Below, one piece after another: positions 1-20,039 of a DNA stretch of 20,039 nucleotides. The notes under the pieces are model-generated. The model searched no databases. It saw only the letters and a list, made by a program, of their open reading frames with translations, and was not told the DNA's origin. Numbering within the stretch: the first letter of the stretch is position 1; every line of letters starts with the position of its first letter. This stretch comes from Phoronis ovalis (taxonomy: Eukaryota > Phoronida > Phoronidae): contig JAOXYB010008234.1 in assembly GCA_028565635.1 (NCBI GenBank), positions 1-20,039 on the forward strand. The letters run 5' to 3'. A program made the translations under genes and the position numbers.

Positions 1-247
1 GGTGATTTAGAGATCAGGTAACGTTCATAAAAGCCAATATGAGCAACCCTGCCTTTGCTAAAAGGCTATCTAGTTCAAAAATGATATTGAAAAGTCGGTT
101 AGGGTTATATTTACATATTATGCAAAGGTCACAGAAGCCTATAACAGCAGCCGGTAACAGCAGCCCTGCTTTTATTGCTAAGAAGCTTTGTCCTTATATT
201 TTGTTATTAGTCTATCATTGTACCCATTTTCAATTATTGTTTTTCAG
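1..247. other. Intron sequence at the left edge, no exon seen
   Basis: Colmedin intron ending in the acceptor at 247. A short phrase TAACAGCAGCC is repeated near 140-165. No upstream exon ending in phase 0 could be found. Confidence 0.6.
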
Positions 248-10534
<10,287 letters not shown>

Positions 10535-10554
10535 TTTTTGCTAAAAGCACTCTA

Positions 10555-10560
10555 AATAAA
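10555..10560 (+). promoter_or_regulatory. Polyadenylation signal AATAAA of the colmedin gene
   Basis: AATAAA lies 21 bases after the colmedin stop codon, in the right place for a very short 3' UTR. Two overlapping AATAAA at 10830-10839 are possible distal alternatives. Confidence 0.6.
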
Positions 10561-11021
10561 TTACATAGGCACAATGGATTTGATTTTACATGGGAATAAG
10601 TGATGTACAAGTTCCATTGATTTACTAAACATGTTTTAAAAGCCATGGTTGTATATCGATTTGTATTGCGCTAAAAACGAAATATTCAAAAGTTGTGCCG
10701 AAGAGAAGTCCATGCACTTTTTCATGACGTCACCATTATTCCTAGTCTCTAGTATTTGTTTATTTCTACGCAATATAATACATAACTCGCGCATATACAA
10801 TGAACTACATGTTATGCAAGTTGCATGTAAATAAATAAAATGAATTATAGGCCTACAGTATTTTGTAGATATATGAGTATATGTATGCTATTCATGACTT
10901 TATACAAATCACGTTATACCAAGGATATTATCATTGTAGTCGCAATGATTCCTTATATTTCATGAATCATCAGACAGAGAAGAGACACGCACAAATTCCT
11001 GGACCTGTTGTTTATAAGTGC

Positions 11022-11473
11022 GAATTCCTCCCGGGGGGGGCACTTGACAAAAAGTTGGTAGGGGTGTGCGGCCCAAGATAAAAAACCCTGACCCTGTGGT
11101 AAATAAAGATCACCAAAAATATACCTTGTCGTAAAAAAACATGCATATGATCAAAAAATTCCCTGTTCTCCCGAAAAAGGCCCTGTGTAAAATTCACTTG
11201 TAAATTATATACCCTGTTAAATAAACATGGGAAAATTTACGAACCTTAACTTTTCATATCTGTCGTAAATGCATTTTCCAAGAAATACACCCTGTTGTAA
11301 ACGAATGTTTTTGAAAATATACCCTGTGGTAAATATGACCAAATATCCAACAAGAAAGTCTTTGAGAAGCGTGAAAAACACCCTGTGGTAAATGCCGGAG
11401 CTGAAAAAAGGGGCCTATAGGGCGGCACATATATGTATAGTGACTTTGAATGACAGTGCCCCCAGGGGAATTC
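11022..11473. mobile_element. Inverted-repeat element filled with ACCCTGTGGTAAAT minisatellite
   Basis: The left end GAATTCCTCCCGGGGGGGGG then CACTTGACAAAAAG is mirrored at the right end, whose reverse complement reads GAATTCCCCTGGGGGCACTG then TCATTCAAAG; a GGCGGC/GCCC-rich pair lies further in. Between them at least eight copies of (A)CCCTGTxGTAAA occur, near 11091, 11122, 11161, 11181, 11211, 11288, 11321 and 11380, with irregular spacing. Frames through it on the minus strand translate the repeat and are not treated as genes. Confidence 0.65.
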
Positions 11474-12140
11474 CCTGTCTACGTTCCTTTCACGATCTGC
11501 CTGCTGATAATTCATGATATTAGGAATGAAACATTTGTAGGACGTATATATGTCATACATGGCTCTCCACAATACGAGAAGCGTCGTATACCAGATAGAG
11601 GGCTTTTTATTAGGATTATTTCTAGTTTTCTTGATTTCCTGCAAGGTTGCTGAATAGCCCCTAATTAACGATTGTCCAAAAAAAATAGGAGTATCGGAAT
11701 ACATGTCGTATTAGTTATAATAGTTAATTCCCCGCGAAAGAAAGGACATTATTAATACATTATATTAAGTATTGTAGAACAGTCTGGGACTAATAAAATT
11801 AAGTCGTTAAAAGTAATTCAGCTTGAACTATTCCCGGTAAACAGATCGATCTTAAGGGATGATTGAGCAACATATGCTAAAGGACTGGAGTTTACTGCCG
11901 GAAGATATATTCTATAGAAACAGTCGGGAACTATGACTCCTTGTGAAATACCAGCTGATATTTAAGTGTTTCATTATAATTAAGCTTATTCCTACTTGAA
12001 AAAAGTACATTTGATTTAAGCGGTAGTAATCATACTATCAAAGTTATTAATTAAACTACTATTCGTCTCGTAAAAGGATATAAAGAATCGAATGTTTGTG
12101 ATAACTTCGGGAAAAACAAAAGAACTTCCCAAAGAGCTAT

Positions 12141-12410
12141 ATCAAAGTGAAAACGGCAGAGATCTGAATAGCTACACTTTAACTTTTCCAAAAACACAGT
12201 TTTTCGCAAACATTTCGCAAATGTTAAAAACGTGGATGGAAATGTAACATGGCAAAACAGCAAGCTTTGATCCGCCTAGTGAGAAACCTGCTGCAAGCTG
12301 TCTTACTGAATAAAATTCTCGCCCAGTTTTTACATTTTCTTTAGGAAGAAATATGTTCTGGAAAAAATTGAAAAGCATATTAGGTCTTTATCTCGTTTTC
12401 ACTTTGATGT
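12141..12410. mobile_element. MITE copy 2 of the family also at 4574-4858
   Basis: ATCAAAGTGAAAACG at 12141 is matched exactly, inverted, by CGTTTTCACTTTGAT at 12394-12408. The reverse strand interior contains TTTTGCCATGTTACATTTCC, similar to the first copy. A 68-residue frame on the minus strand lies inside and is judged non-coding. Confidence 0.6.
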
Positions 12411-12661
12411 AGGTGTTTTGAAGATGTTTTTTTCTGAATTTATAGCAAAAATTTTAAAATTATGAAACGAATAGTAAATACTAAGAAGTGTAAATTAAGA
12501 CATACAGTGCCAGTTGAAATAACGTAACTTTGTAAGCAAAATTATAGCTGAGATGATGAATACCTTGTTTATGGTTCTTAATTGTTATCCAAACGTTGTT
12601 TGTCTTAAGACGACTTGCTTTGTATGAAGCAACCAATTTACACTGGGCTGCGGGCACTGCA

Positions 12662-12900
12662 CGAAAAGACATAGAATACGCAGAATTCCTTTTGTATGCA
12701 TTTCTACGTTTATGGAACAAATGCCGAGATATACATACAGAATGCGTTAAAAACATTCCGCAGGAATATGCTAAGAATAATGATAACGTATTCTTACGTA
12801 TATGGAACAGTTACATTCCGGAATTTCTGTACATTATTCTTATGAAATCCTGCTATATGCTTTAGTGTATTCCAACGCATTTCTGTGTATATATATATCG
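12662..12900. repeat. Palindromic, internally repetitive patch
   Basis: TTCTACGTTTATGGAACAAA (from about 12700) recurs as TTCTTACGTATATGGAACAG (from about 12790). The arm GGAATATGCTAAGAATAATG at 12763-12782 is the near inverse of CATTATTCTTATGAAATCC at 12832-12850. No inverted ends of an element could be defined. Confidence 0.45.
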
Positions 12901-14489
12901 GTTCATACTCTACGCATATCTAGCTTTTCGTGCAGTGCTAATCGAAAGCATCTTTACGATACTTTGAGAAGGCATGTTTTCTTATAAAGTAATCGGATCG
13001 GGAGAAGACAGAAACATTTCGTGGACAATACATCTAAACATTTGTGAAAAATGTATCCGAATGGGTACCTGTAAATGGACGATGCAATGTCGGTATCGTT
13101 TTAAGTTGTCATGACATTCGTACTGACAATGCAATATGTTGGGAATCTGTTTTAACGTGAGACAATGCTTTTGATTACGAAACCTCTTCAAGCAAAGCCA
13201 AATGGAAAAATGCTGACAACACTTTATGAAGATAGCGTTCACCGCATTTGGCGTCCCACTAGCGGAATATATTTCGTCATTGTATAGACGACTTTGGGTG
13301 GTTTACTCAAAACCAGAGTTCTATGAATAACATTTCATTAAGAAATTGACGATCAACAGAAGGATATTTCTGGAGCCTGTTGCATTCCACCGCACCGTGG
13401 CGTTTTAATTATATATGTGGCAGCTGGTGGCGCTAACGCAGCTTTTCAATTCAGTGGCAATGTTATACGGGGATTCATTATTTCACGGTGCATACACTTT
13501 CTTATCTTAATTCTCTTGTCATCGACTATACTTCTTACCCAGACGTAATTGTTATACCTATGTTGCTATACCGCATGGTCATAACAGCAGGAACACTGTG
13601 TGCGTAGATAGAAATCGCTGCTGAATTCAAAAAAATAATGTAAAAGGAATAGAAATGTGACAAGCCTGTAACACCATTTAGTAAATATCGTAAACTCATA
13701 TTTAATATCACAGTAAGTATAAATTGATAACAAAGTTTACATGTATATGATAATTGAAAACATGGAACGAAAATGTGTCTATAATTATCAAAATTGCTTG
13801 TCAGTGAAGTTTTAACAACATTTCATAACAGCCTAATGAAACAACAACAACAATATTGAATAATTATTACAAGGTTTATGCAACTTGCGTGCGCACCTTT
13901 CATGTCCGGTGCACATCAATGACTGTTAGTTATTTCATTACACCACATAAGTACCATGCCATAATATTATTCTTATAATACTTATACAGCTTATAGCTTT
14001 AAAGTAATGTATACTTCTATCACAAATTCAAATGCATATCCAGTATAATCATCTATAAATCCTTTGGTATTAATTGGAATAAGAACGTTTCCAATTGTAG
14101 TTTTCAATTACGCCACTAGGAGACCTATGTGCTAACAAAGAATCATTCATGCGTATAAAACCCGTGTAAAACAACGTATGTTTTGATTCAAATTGCATTA
14201 ATTCTTCTATGAAATGAATAAATTAACACATAATTCTTTCTGAATTTTCACAAATTTGGAAAATGTAAATGAAAGATTAGTAGTAATTAATTAAAAGTCA
14301 TGTTTTGAAACAATATTGATATTTTTTTAATGCCCCATTTTCTCGTAAAATCCCTTAGTGGACGAAAATTGAAATCTAACAGGATTCTAAAAGGGCCCTA
14401 TCCGGAGCTCCTGTTCCAACACATACTATATCGTAACCCGGGATCGTAGTAACGGGTAGTAAGATGATTATATAGGCAGAACTGTTATC

Positions 14490-14495
14490 TTTATT
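14490..14495 (-). promoter_or_regulatory. AATAAA overlapping the stop codon of the C2CD4-like gene
   Basis: On the minus strand the end reads CAA TAA AGA, so the hexamer AATAAA spans the stop codon. Use of it would give an extremely short 3' UTR. A variant ATTAAA lies at 14326-14331 (minus) and may be the working signal. Neither can be proven from sequence. Confidence 0.3.
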
Positions 14496-14819
14496 GCTGC
14501 CTTTCAGGTTCCATTAACGTGTGTTGCCATGTTAACTCTTGCCCCGGTTTCTGTAAAACTTGATTCCAATGTTCAAATTCAGATTCCTCCGTAGAACCAT
14601 ATCCAAGACGCACTTGACCCATGGCGCCATCTGAACGCAGTTTTGCATGATTGTACAACGTTAAGGTGACGGCAGTATAGTTCAAATCTTCAATTTTTGG
14701 AGATATTGAAAAAATAAAACTTTCTTTGAACACTGGATTTAACACATTTTTACGAATTCCCGTTGATTTTTTAACGTCTGAGCGACCAGGCTGTCGTACG
14801 GTTATTTTAATGTAAGTGT
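14491..14819 (-). CDS. C2CD4: C2CD4-like terminal exon: rest of C2B and stop
   Basis: Acceptor tttttatttccag (minus strand) precedes 14819; TAA occupies 14493-14491. The 329-nt exon completes the split Asp of GGAPDTYIKITV (family form SDPYVKI) and adds 108 residues: NPVFKESFIFSI (family NPVFNE-x-F-x-F), GAMGQVRLGYGS (family AIGKV...G) and WQHTL near the end. The protein ends MEPERQQ. Confidence 0.92.
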
Positions 14820-17800
14820 CTGGAAATAAAAAAAAAATATATTTAACTTATGATATGACTTGCATGTTTATCCTTGGCATAGCACGGATTTGATTAGTTC
14901 GGTATTTTCGCAGGTGCTCTTGAAAACATCCATTTACTCTACATTTTCACAAATCAAAACCGCATTATGCCATTTTGATGCATTAAACAAATTGTTCTGC
15001 CTTTCCCATAAATCAAGATATCGCACCTGACCAAGTAATTTGATACAATAAAACCAAGGCAGGAGACTTGAAATTGAAAGCAGACATGGTGACCACAGAT
15101 CGTGACGCAACTGAAACCGCGCCATTGATATGTTTCACCTTTGCAAATTGCTAACACCCCGGGGTAGCCTGATCTTATGGTTTTATCAGAGGTCGCAGTG
15201 CGGCTCAAATGTTTTCTAAAATTGCTGTAACAACATAAATTAGATCCATTATCACCAGTAAATAACTGTAATTATAGATGAGTGCACTTAAAATTATAAC
15301 TCCTTTCTGGAGATATTAATTGCTGTAACAATATAAATTATGGGTGCGCGTATTGTAACGTAAAATAATATCCCCCTTGTCTGGGATAACAATATAAATT
15401 ATGGGTGCTCTGTTACATCGTAAAATTATAGACCCCTAGTTGACATTACTGTAACAATAAATTATGGGTATGTGCATTATAACATGCAATTATGGCCTCT
15501 CCATTACTGGAGAAATTATGTACATGATGTGTTTATTATAACGTAACATTATAGCCCCTGTTGCTAAAAGTTATTACGGCTGTAGCACTAATATTACTAT
15601 ATGCAATATCTAATGGATGTGTGTATATATATATTATAACGTAAAATTATGATCCCCTTTCCTAGAGATGCGCGGCATAACCCATGGTGATGTATTAGAA
15701 GCGCGTCGAAATCACGGAATTGTGAGATACATTGAATTCGCTTTTTTGCTGGTTATTACCACAAACCAAAATTTTCATTTTCGCCACACACCTATTAAAG
15801 GCGACGTCTAAAATGCACTATAGTCTCGCGCAGGTGCATATTTGTATAATTGATTTAATTATTTTTACCTGGTGCACCACCTGTGATTGGATGTCTTAAA
15901 AGACGTTTCGCATGGTTAACAGTTATTCTCAAGCGTTCTTCCTTTGGTTCAAAACATACGGCAATGTCAAGCTTCCCGACATCCTAAAACAATAATCGTA
16001 ACATATAGTAATATATAAGTCGTATAATTTTATATTAATGATTTGTTTAATGTGTGACAATAAAGTTGCACTTCCGATGGCGATGTTTTCTGAATAAGAG
16101 GTATTATATTAATGTGGCACGCAATTTTGTACATATTGCTATTTATATAATATACACCCGTTACTATCATAACACATCATAACAAAATGTAGGCTCCACG
16201 CTATCTCGAAACAAAATCGATCGTGCACCTACAGATGTGTACGTAAAGACTGAGTTTGCAATACCCAAGCGAGGTATACCGAACATATATACTGCGCAGT
16301 TAGAATACCACTGTAAGCGATAGGACCTCTTGCTATACTTTAATTTTTAACATATAACTTGAAACTTGTCGCATTCTTTATTTTTTACAAACGTTCCTCT
16401 CTCATATATTTAATTTTTCTTATTCATTTTAGATTCTACAGGTTGTTTTACAGTTTTGCACTCAAGTAGCATATAAACATAAAAAAGTCTTAATGTAAAA
16501 GTTAAAAGAAACATTTTAGAGTAAAAATATTTAAAAATTAAAAGGATATCATTTTCATAAGATTCATTATCTTCTTCATTACGACAACAGGAAATCAATA
16601 ATTTAACTCCTAATTATCTGCTTAGTTACTACGTTAAAATAGATTTAACTATTAGGAATGCAAAAAGCAAATCAAACAGAACGCAATGTTTTGCACTAAA
16701 TTAATACAGCCAAGAGGTGCTCTGAATCTTGTGTTCTGACATTATCTTTGCCATGCCGACCACAAATTGATAAGTTAGATTGCTTGTTAAGCCTTCGCTT
16801 GCATCTAATATGATTTATTTTTGTAATGTTAGAAATTTCAATTACGAAAAGATAAATCTAATGCCTTAGTTAAAATTTCAACGGTAGACTTTTCTGTGGT
16901 ATAAAATATTTAGTGTATCCAAATTATTGATATGACTCATGCGTGATAATTATATTTCTGTAATAACAATAGCACTGTGTAGAGAACTTATAACAATTAC
17001 ATGCTTTGAAGAGACGGAGAAATCTATAATACTTGGAGCGTTATGCTAGTGCGAAATTATATGATAAGAATGTACTTTATTTAGTGGAGATTGGGCTCAC
17101 CATTCATTTTAAAACAATATCTTACATAAGCATAGGTCTGATGAAGGTTTTGGTTGTTGGTATAAAAACTAAAACAAAAGTTAACTATATATGAGCCGGG
17201 AACGCTTGCAAGAAATAAACTATGTCTCAAGCTATACGTATTACAATGCATACCTCTGTTTCTGCTTTTGGTTGTAAATTTCGCCACATTCTATTTTCTT
17301 TGCTTAAATCAATGGCAGCCAAATCCACGTTCACTTCTCCAATGACTTTGTCGCTCTTCAAATTATGCCCTTTCTGCATTATTTTAATACGTATTGTAAC
17401 GTCTTCGATTGTTTCTGGACTTATATCTTGAAAATACATTAGTTCGTCATACACTGGATCACACGCACGCTTCACTACTTTTGAAACTCGCTTTTGAGAT
17501 TTTTCGGGAAGAATGCTGACTTTAGCAAAAGTACTGATATCGTCGTCTGCTTTCATTCGTCCGCCTAAATTTTCGGCTTTGATTAAAAGTACTTTAAGCT
17601 CTTCTTCGGCTGGGAAATATTGAACAGAAAACTTCAGTTCTCCTAATTCTGCCGTCAGTCGTGCTTCAAGCCTGCTGAAAACACAAGAGTGACAAACCGG
17701 GCCGGACGGGTCAGCTAGTACTGTAGAATTTGCAGATGTTTCCGAACTTCTTCTTCGTTTTGGTGATTTCCGGGAACTTTTAAACGTGATTTCATCACTC

Positions 17801-18841
17801 GAATCGTCGCCTGCTGAGCTGGAGTTATTACAAACTGTACATTCTGCTGAGGAACGAGCCAAAGCTAATGAAGAACGTCGCCGAAAATATGAGCTATCTC
17901 GATGGGCTATTCTCTGTGAGCTATTTAACAGGGATCGTTGTCCGATCCGAGGAGACAGCTCAGGGGTGCTTGGCTCTGATATAAATGGACTGTCTTCTGT
18001 ACTTTGTGCTTCTAAGCTGCTAGAGCTACCCATTACACCCAAAGGCGTTGCAACGAAGTTAACATCCCGGCGTCGCTGGCGTAAAGCTGAGGTGCTACGC
18101 CTCGACTTGTTACGCATGTCATAGCTGTTGAAAGATTGGGGTCGGCCTCCTAACGAATTACCATTCTTACGAAAAGAACCTGTTCTTGATTGAGGTTCCG
18201 ATGTGCTCTCGGAAGCGTGAAAAAGGGATTCTTTTCGTCGAGTGTGTGGATTCTGTGAGACAGTGGTAAGACCAAAAGGTGTCTTGATACGAAAATGTGG
18301 CAAACTGGTAGCTAATATCGACTGTGGATCAGCATTAGTCGTGTCTTTTTCACTTATTCCATCAAGTGATTCACTGTGGATAACGAAGTCCATTTTCTTT
18401 TTACTGAACCCACTTGGACTCACTGGAGCAGAGCGCACGTGACGCGGACTTGGTTGTAAACTTGAAACTTGTGACGTAGGACTAGATATTCCCGAAGAGG
18501 CATCCGACAAGGCAACTTCTATGGTTTGCTTTGCACAGTCGTTCTGTCCTGGAATGGTGAACTGTGGAATACTATCAGGCGTAACGACATTTTGAATCTT
18601 CGGTCGACTTGTCACCTCCGAATTGTTGCTTTTGACGCTACATTTGTTCAAAAACCAGTCTTTCACGGTTTCCATTGAATCTTGAATGTCTGCAAATAGA
18701 TAAAAACGGTTCTTATAATTCAAATAAATAATTATTAGCAACATAAATTAGATTTTTTTATATTATATAATACATTAATATTGTTGTATAAATCTCTGTA
18801 TTACCTGTCGGAGACTGAATATTTGCAAGCGTTGCAAACAT
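14491..18841 (-). CDS. C2CD4: C2CD4-family-like protein with tandem C2 domains
   Basis: Four exons (18841-18805, 18689-17254, 15983-15869, 14819-14491) join in phase to 638 residues from ATG 18841 to TAA at 14493-14491. The N-terminal 360 residues are Ser-rich and low in predicted order, with two islands resembling vertebrate C2CD4 proteins: NVVTPDSIPQFTIP (46-59) and a block at 142-169 with IKTPFGL and NPHTRRKESLF. A basic KSPKRRRSS (320-328) is a nuclear-localisation candidate, fitting the family name nuclear localized factor. C2A spans about 362-484 and C2B about 492-625, ending with a WQHTL motif like the synaptotagmin C2B WHXL motif. Most calcium-binding aspartates are absent in both. 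Vertebrate C2CD4A-D have one C2 and act in transcription and in islet or endothelial biology; function here is inferred. A wider synaptotagmin-like origin is the alternative. The true N terminus may lie further upstream. Confidence 0.85.
15221..15670 (+). repeat. Degenerate satellite array in the last C2CD4-like intron
   Basis: About five or six diverged units of roughly 65-100 bp. The consensus pieces are CTGTAACAATATAAATTATG then GGTGTGxGTATTATAACGTA then AAATTATAGCCCCTTTCCTG. Clear unit starts lie near 15224, 15324, 15387 and 15449, and two later units are more decayed. Confidence 0.7.
15869..15983 (-). CDS. C2CD4: C2CD4-like exon: first half of C2B
   Basis: Acceptor gttttag (minus strand) precedes 15983; donor gtaaaa follows 15869. 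The 115-nt exon enters in phase 0 and leaves in phase 1. It encodes DVGKLDIAVCFEPKEERLRI then TVNHAKRL, matching the opening of a second C2 domain (G-x-L-x-h-x-h-x-h-x-P). It is too short to stand out as an open frame; the phase match on both sides identifies it. Confidence 0.88.
15984..17253. other. C2CD4-like intron, nothing recognised
   Basis: A 1.27-kb AT-rich intron between the C2A and C2B exons. No coding frame, RNA gene or clear repeat was seen on either strand. Confidence 0.6.
17254..18689 (-). CDS. C2CD4: C2CD4-like main exon: disordered N-terminal half plus C2A
   Basis: Acceptor (minus strand) tatttgcag precedes 18689; donor gtatgc follows 17254. The 1,436-nt exon completes one split Asp codon and adds 478 codons, leaving in phase 0. 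It carries the two C2CD4-like motifs, Ser/Thr-Pro-rich stretches, Arg-rich SYFRRRSSLA and KSPKRRRSS, and the first C2 domain from LGELKFSVQYFP to the strand VIGEVNVDLAAIDL. In C2A, the loop usually reading SDPY is DISTF and the loop usually reading YDYD is MQKGHN, so calcium binding looks unlikely. Confidence 0.92.
18805..18841 (-). CDS. C2CD4: C2CD4-like first coding exon
   Basis: ATG 18841-18839 opens MFATLANIQSPT, and the exon leaves in phase 1 at donor gtaata (18804 downward). The frame stays open 30 codons upstream of this ATG to a TGA at 18934-18932, so this may be the 3' part of a longer coding exon. This ATG was chosen because no other in-frame ATG lies between it and that stop. Confidence 0.65.
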
Positions 18842-20039
18842 GATTATATCTGCCTTTTGTACTGACACTTTTCTTTTTTTGGCAAACTGGTCTCTCCAGC
18901 TTGAAGCACAGCAGCAGTAATGACAGTAATATCAAAAACAATTAATAATCACTTAGTAACGACGTAACAATAGTGATTAACATTTGTTCGTAATCAATGA
19001 GTCCTTATCAGTGAAGCGAATATTTTAATTGGTTATTATCATCTGCCTACAGTTTATTATATGTGTAGACACGATGGCGCAATGGAATACAGATATACTA
19101 GAACACGTTTAATTAACAAAGTTAGCTAACTGAAGGCTTAGGATAAATGTTTTTCGAGATATTATGTATACCTTACAGAGGATCTCTGTGTGCAGAAGTC
19201 ACCCCTCTTGTTGAATTATGCACCAGAAGTTTTGCCTAGAATAAAGCTGAGGCCCAATTTGTATTATTGCCAAGGCTGATGAGGAATTTTCGATTACATT
19301 ACATTATGGTTATGACAGACTACAAAAACTGAAAACCCGGACATTTTTGGTGATTCAAGAAAACGCAAGTCATTTAATTTGTAAGGAAGTTACAGGATAG
19401 GCTACGAGGCAACCAAACGTGGGAAGATTAGAAAGTCATTAGGGCACTTGTCATGTTAATTAATATCTGGACTTCCAATACCTTGATGTGTTAAAGACAT
19501 CGAGCGTATGTTTTCCGACAAAATGACGGATTTGTTTTTCAGTACTATCGCACTATTGTATTAAAGAAATTTCCTCTGGCATTCTATTAAACACCTTCAC
19601 AGACAAAGACTGTCAAATCTTGATAACGAAAACTACCGCAATACAGCTTTTACATTTGAGAAAGCAGGTGCACTCGCTTGATTCTAAAGACAATGACGTT
19701 GCTAGCCTTACGTTTCTAAGCAACGCGTCAAAAAATAGTAATGAAAAGTGAAGGAGGCCAGGGCGGAAAATTATCGAATACGCTCCCTTAACAATGAGGT
19801 AAAATTAAAAGCAATTAACCGAAATGTTAGTGCGTTTTTTTTATGAAACTGCACTGAGAACTCCAAAGCCTTATTTGTGGAACCAACGGCTGTACAGCTC
19901 GAAATAAACTGATATGATGAATACAGATCTTGACTTTTTCTCTTAAAGTTTGCCTTATAATTGTTAATGCACACACGGTGTGTAGGTCGGTCGCAATTCC
20001 GGCTATGCTTGAGGACATTGATGGACATTCTGCTAAGTT
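18842..20039. other. Upstream region of the C2CD4-like gene, no supported gene
   Basis: The first 90 bases (18842-18931) are open in the C2CD4-like frame and may be coding or 5' UTR. Beyond that no TATA box, CpG-rich promoter or exon could be supported. Short minus-strand frames near 19771-20028 overlap each other in two frames without recognisable domains. Confidence 0.5.

Larger units (their letters stand above)
10561..14489. other. Intergenic region between convergent genes
   Basis: About 3.9 kb between the two 3' ends. It contains the repeat element 11022-11473, the MITE copy 12141-12410 and the palindromic patch 12662-12900. The rest (10561-11021, 11474-12140, 12901-14489) is AT-rich, with only short open frames lacking domain or splice support. 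Confidence 0.6.

Noticed and set aside
11246-11704. 152-residue minus-strand open frame
   Set aside because: More than half of it translates the ACCCTGTGGTAAAT repeat element; it has no domain signature and no splice or start support.
12172-12378. 68-residue minus-strand frame that looks moderately protein-like
   Set aside because: It lies wholly inside an inverted-repeat element whose other copy at 4574-4858 does not keep the frame open.
12596-12865. 89-residue plus-strand frame with RLWNKC / RIWNSY repetition
   Set aside because: The repetition follows the palindromic DNA repeat, another frame is open on the opposite strand, and no domain is recognised.
14934-15208. Two overlapping minus-strand frames in the last C2CD4-like intron
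   Set aside because: They overlap in different frames, lack C2 signatures, and including them would break the phase 1 join between 15869 and 14819.
17786-18124. 112-residue plus-strand frame
   Set aside because: It is antisense to the C2CD4-like main exon, whose motifs and splice phases are well supported.

Overview
Eukaryotic genomic DNA from an invertebrate animal, about two thirds A+T by eye. Genes are split by GT-AG introns of about 100 to 1,400 bp, and the spaces between exons are littered with short, decayed inverted-repeat elements and minisatellites. Nothing bacterial or viral was recognised. The phylum cannot be fixed from sequence alone. A bilaterian is certain in practice (collagen-olfactomedin gene, C2CD4-type gene); a mollusc or other lophotrochozoan, or an invertebrate deuterostome, are all possible.

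Two protein-coding genes face each other tail to tail. On the + strand, 14 exons from 248 to 10534 encode the last 565 residues of a colmedin/gliomedin-type protein: about 73 Gly-X-Y collagen triplets in blocks, a glycosylatable linker and a C-terminal olfactomedin (OLF) beta-propeller. Every splice junction was checked for reading phase and the whole chain stays open. The 5' end (start codon, probable signal-anchor and coiled coil) lies left of the window. The OLF domain has lost both cysteines of the usual disulfide and one predicted calcium ligand.

On the - strand, four exons from 18841 down to 14491 encode a 638-residue protein. Its N-terminal half carries two short motifs typical of the vertebrate C2CD4 (nuclear localized factor) family. 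Its C-terminal half carries two C2 domains in tandem, whereas vertebrate C2CD4 proteins have one. This is the most interesting gene in the window.

The 3.9 kb between the two stop codons (10535-14490) is intergenic. It holds a 450-bp inverted-repeat element filled with copies of an ACCCTGTGGTAAAT motif, one copy of a MITE family whose second copy sits in a colmedin intron, and a palindromic patch. Other elements are a MITE-like unit at 1184-1510, a fold-back element at 6011-6311, and a degenerate satellite at 15221-15670 inside the last intron of the C2CD4-like gene. The left 247 bases and the right 1.2 kb hold no gene that could be supported, except a possible upstream coding extension of the C2CD4-like first exon.

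The two proteins have no evident joint pathway: one is predicted to be extracellular or membrane-bound, the other nuclear or cytoplasmic. Their proximity is of interest for synteny, because human GLDN and C2CD4A/B both lie on chromosome 15q.
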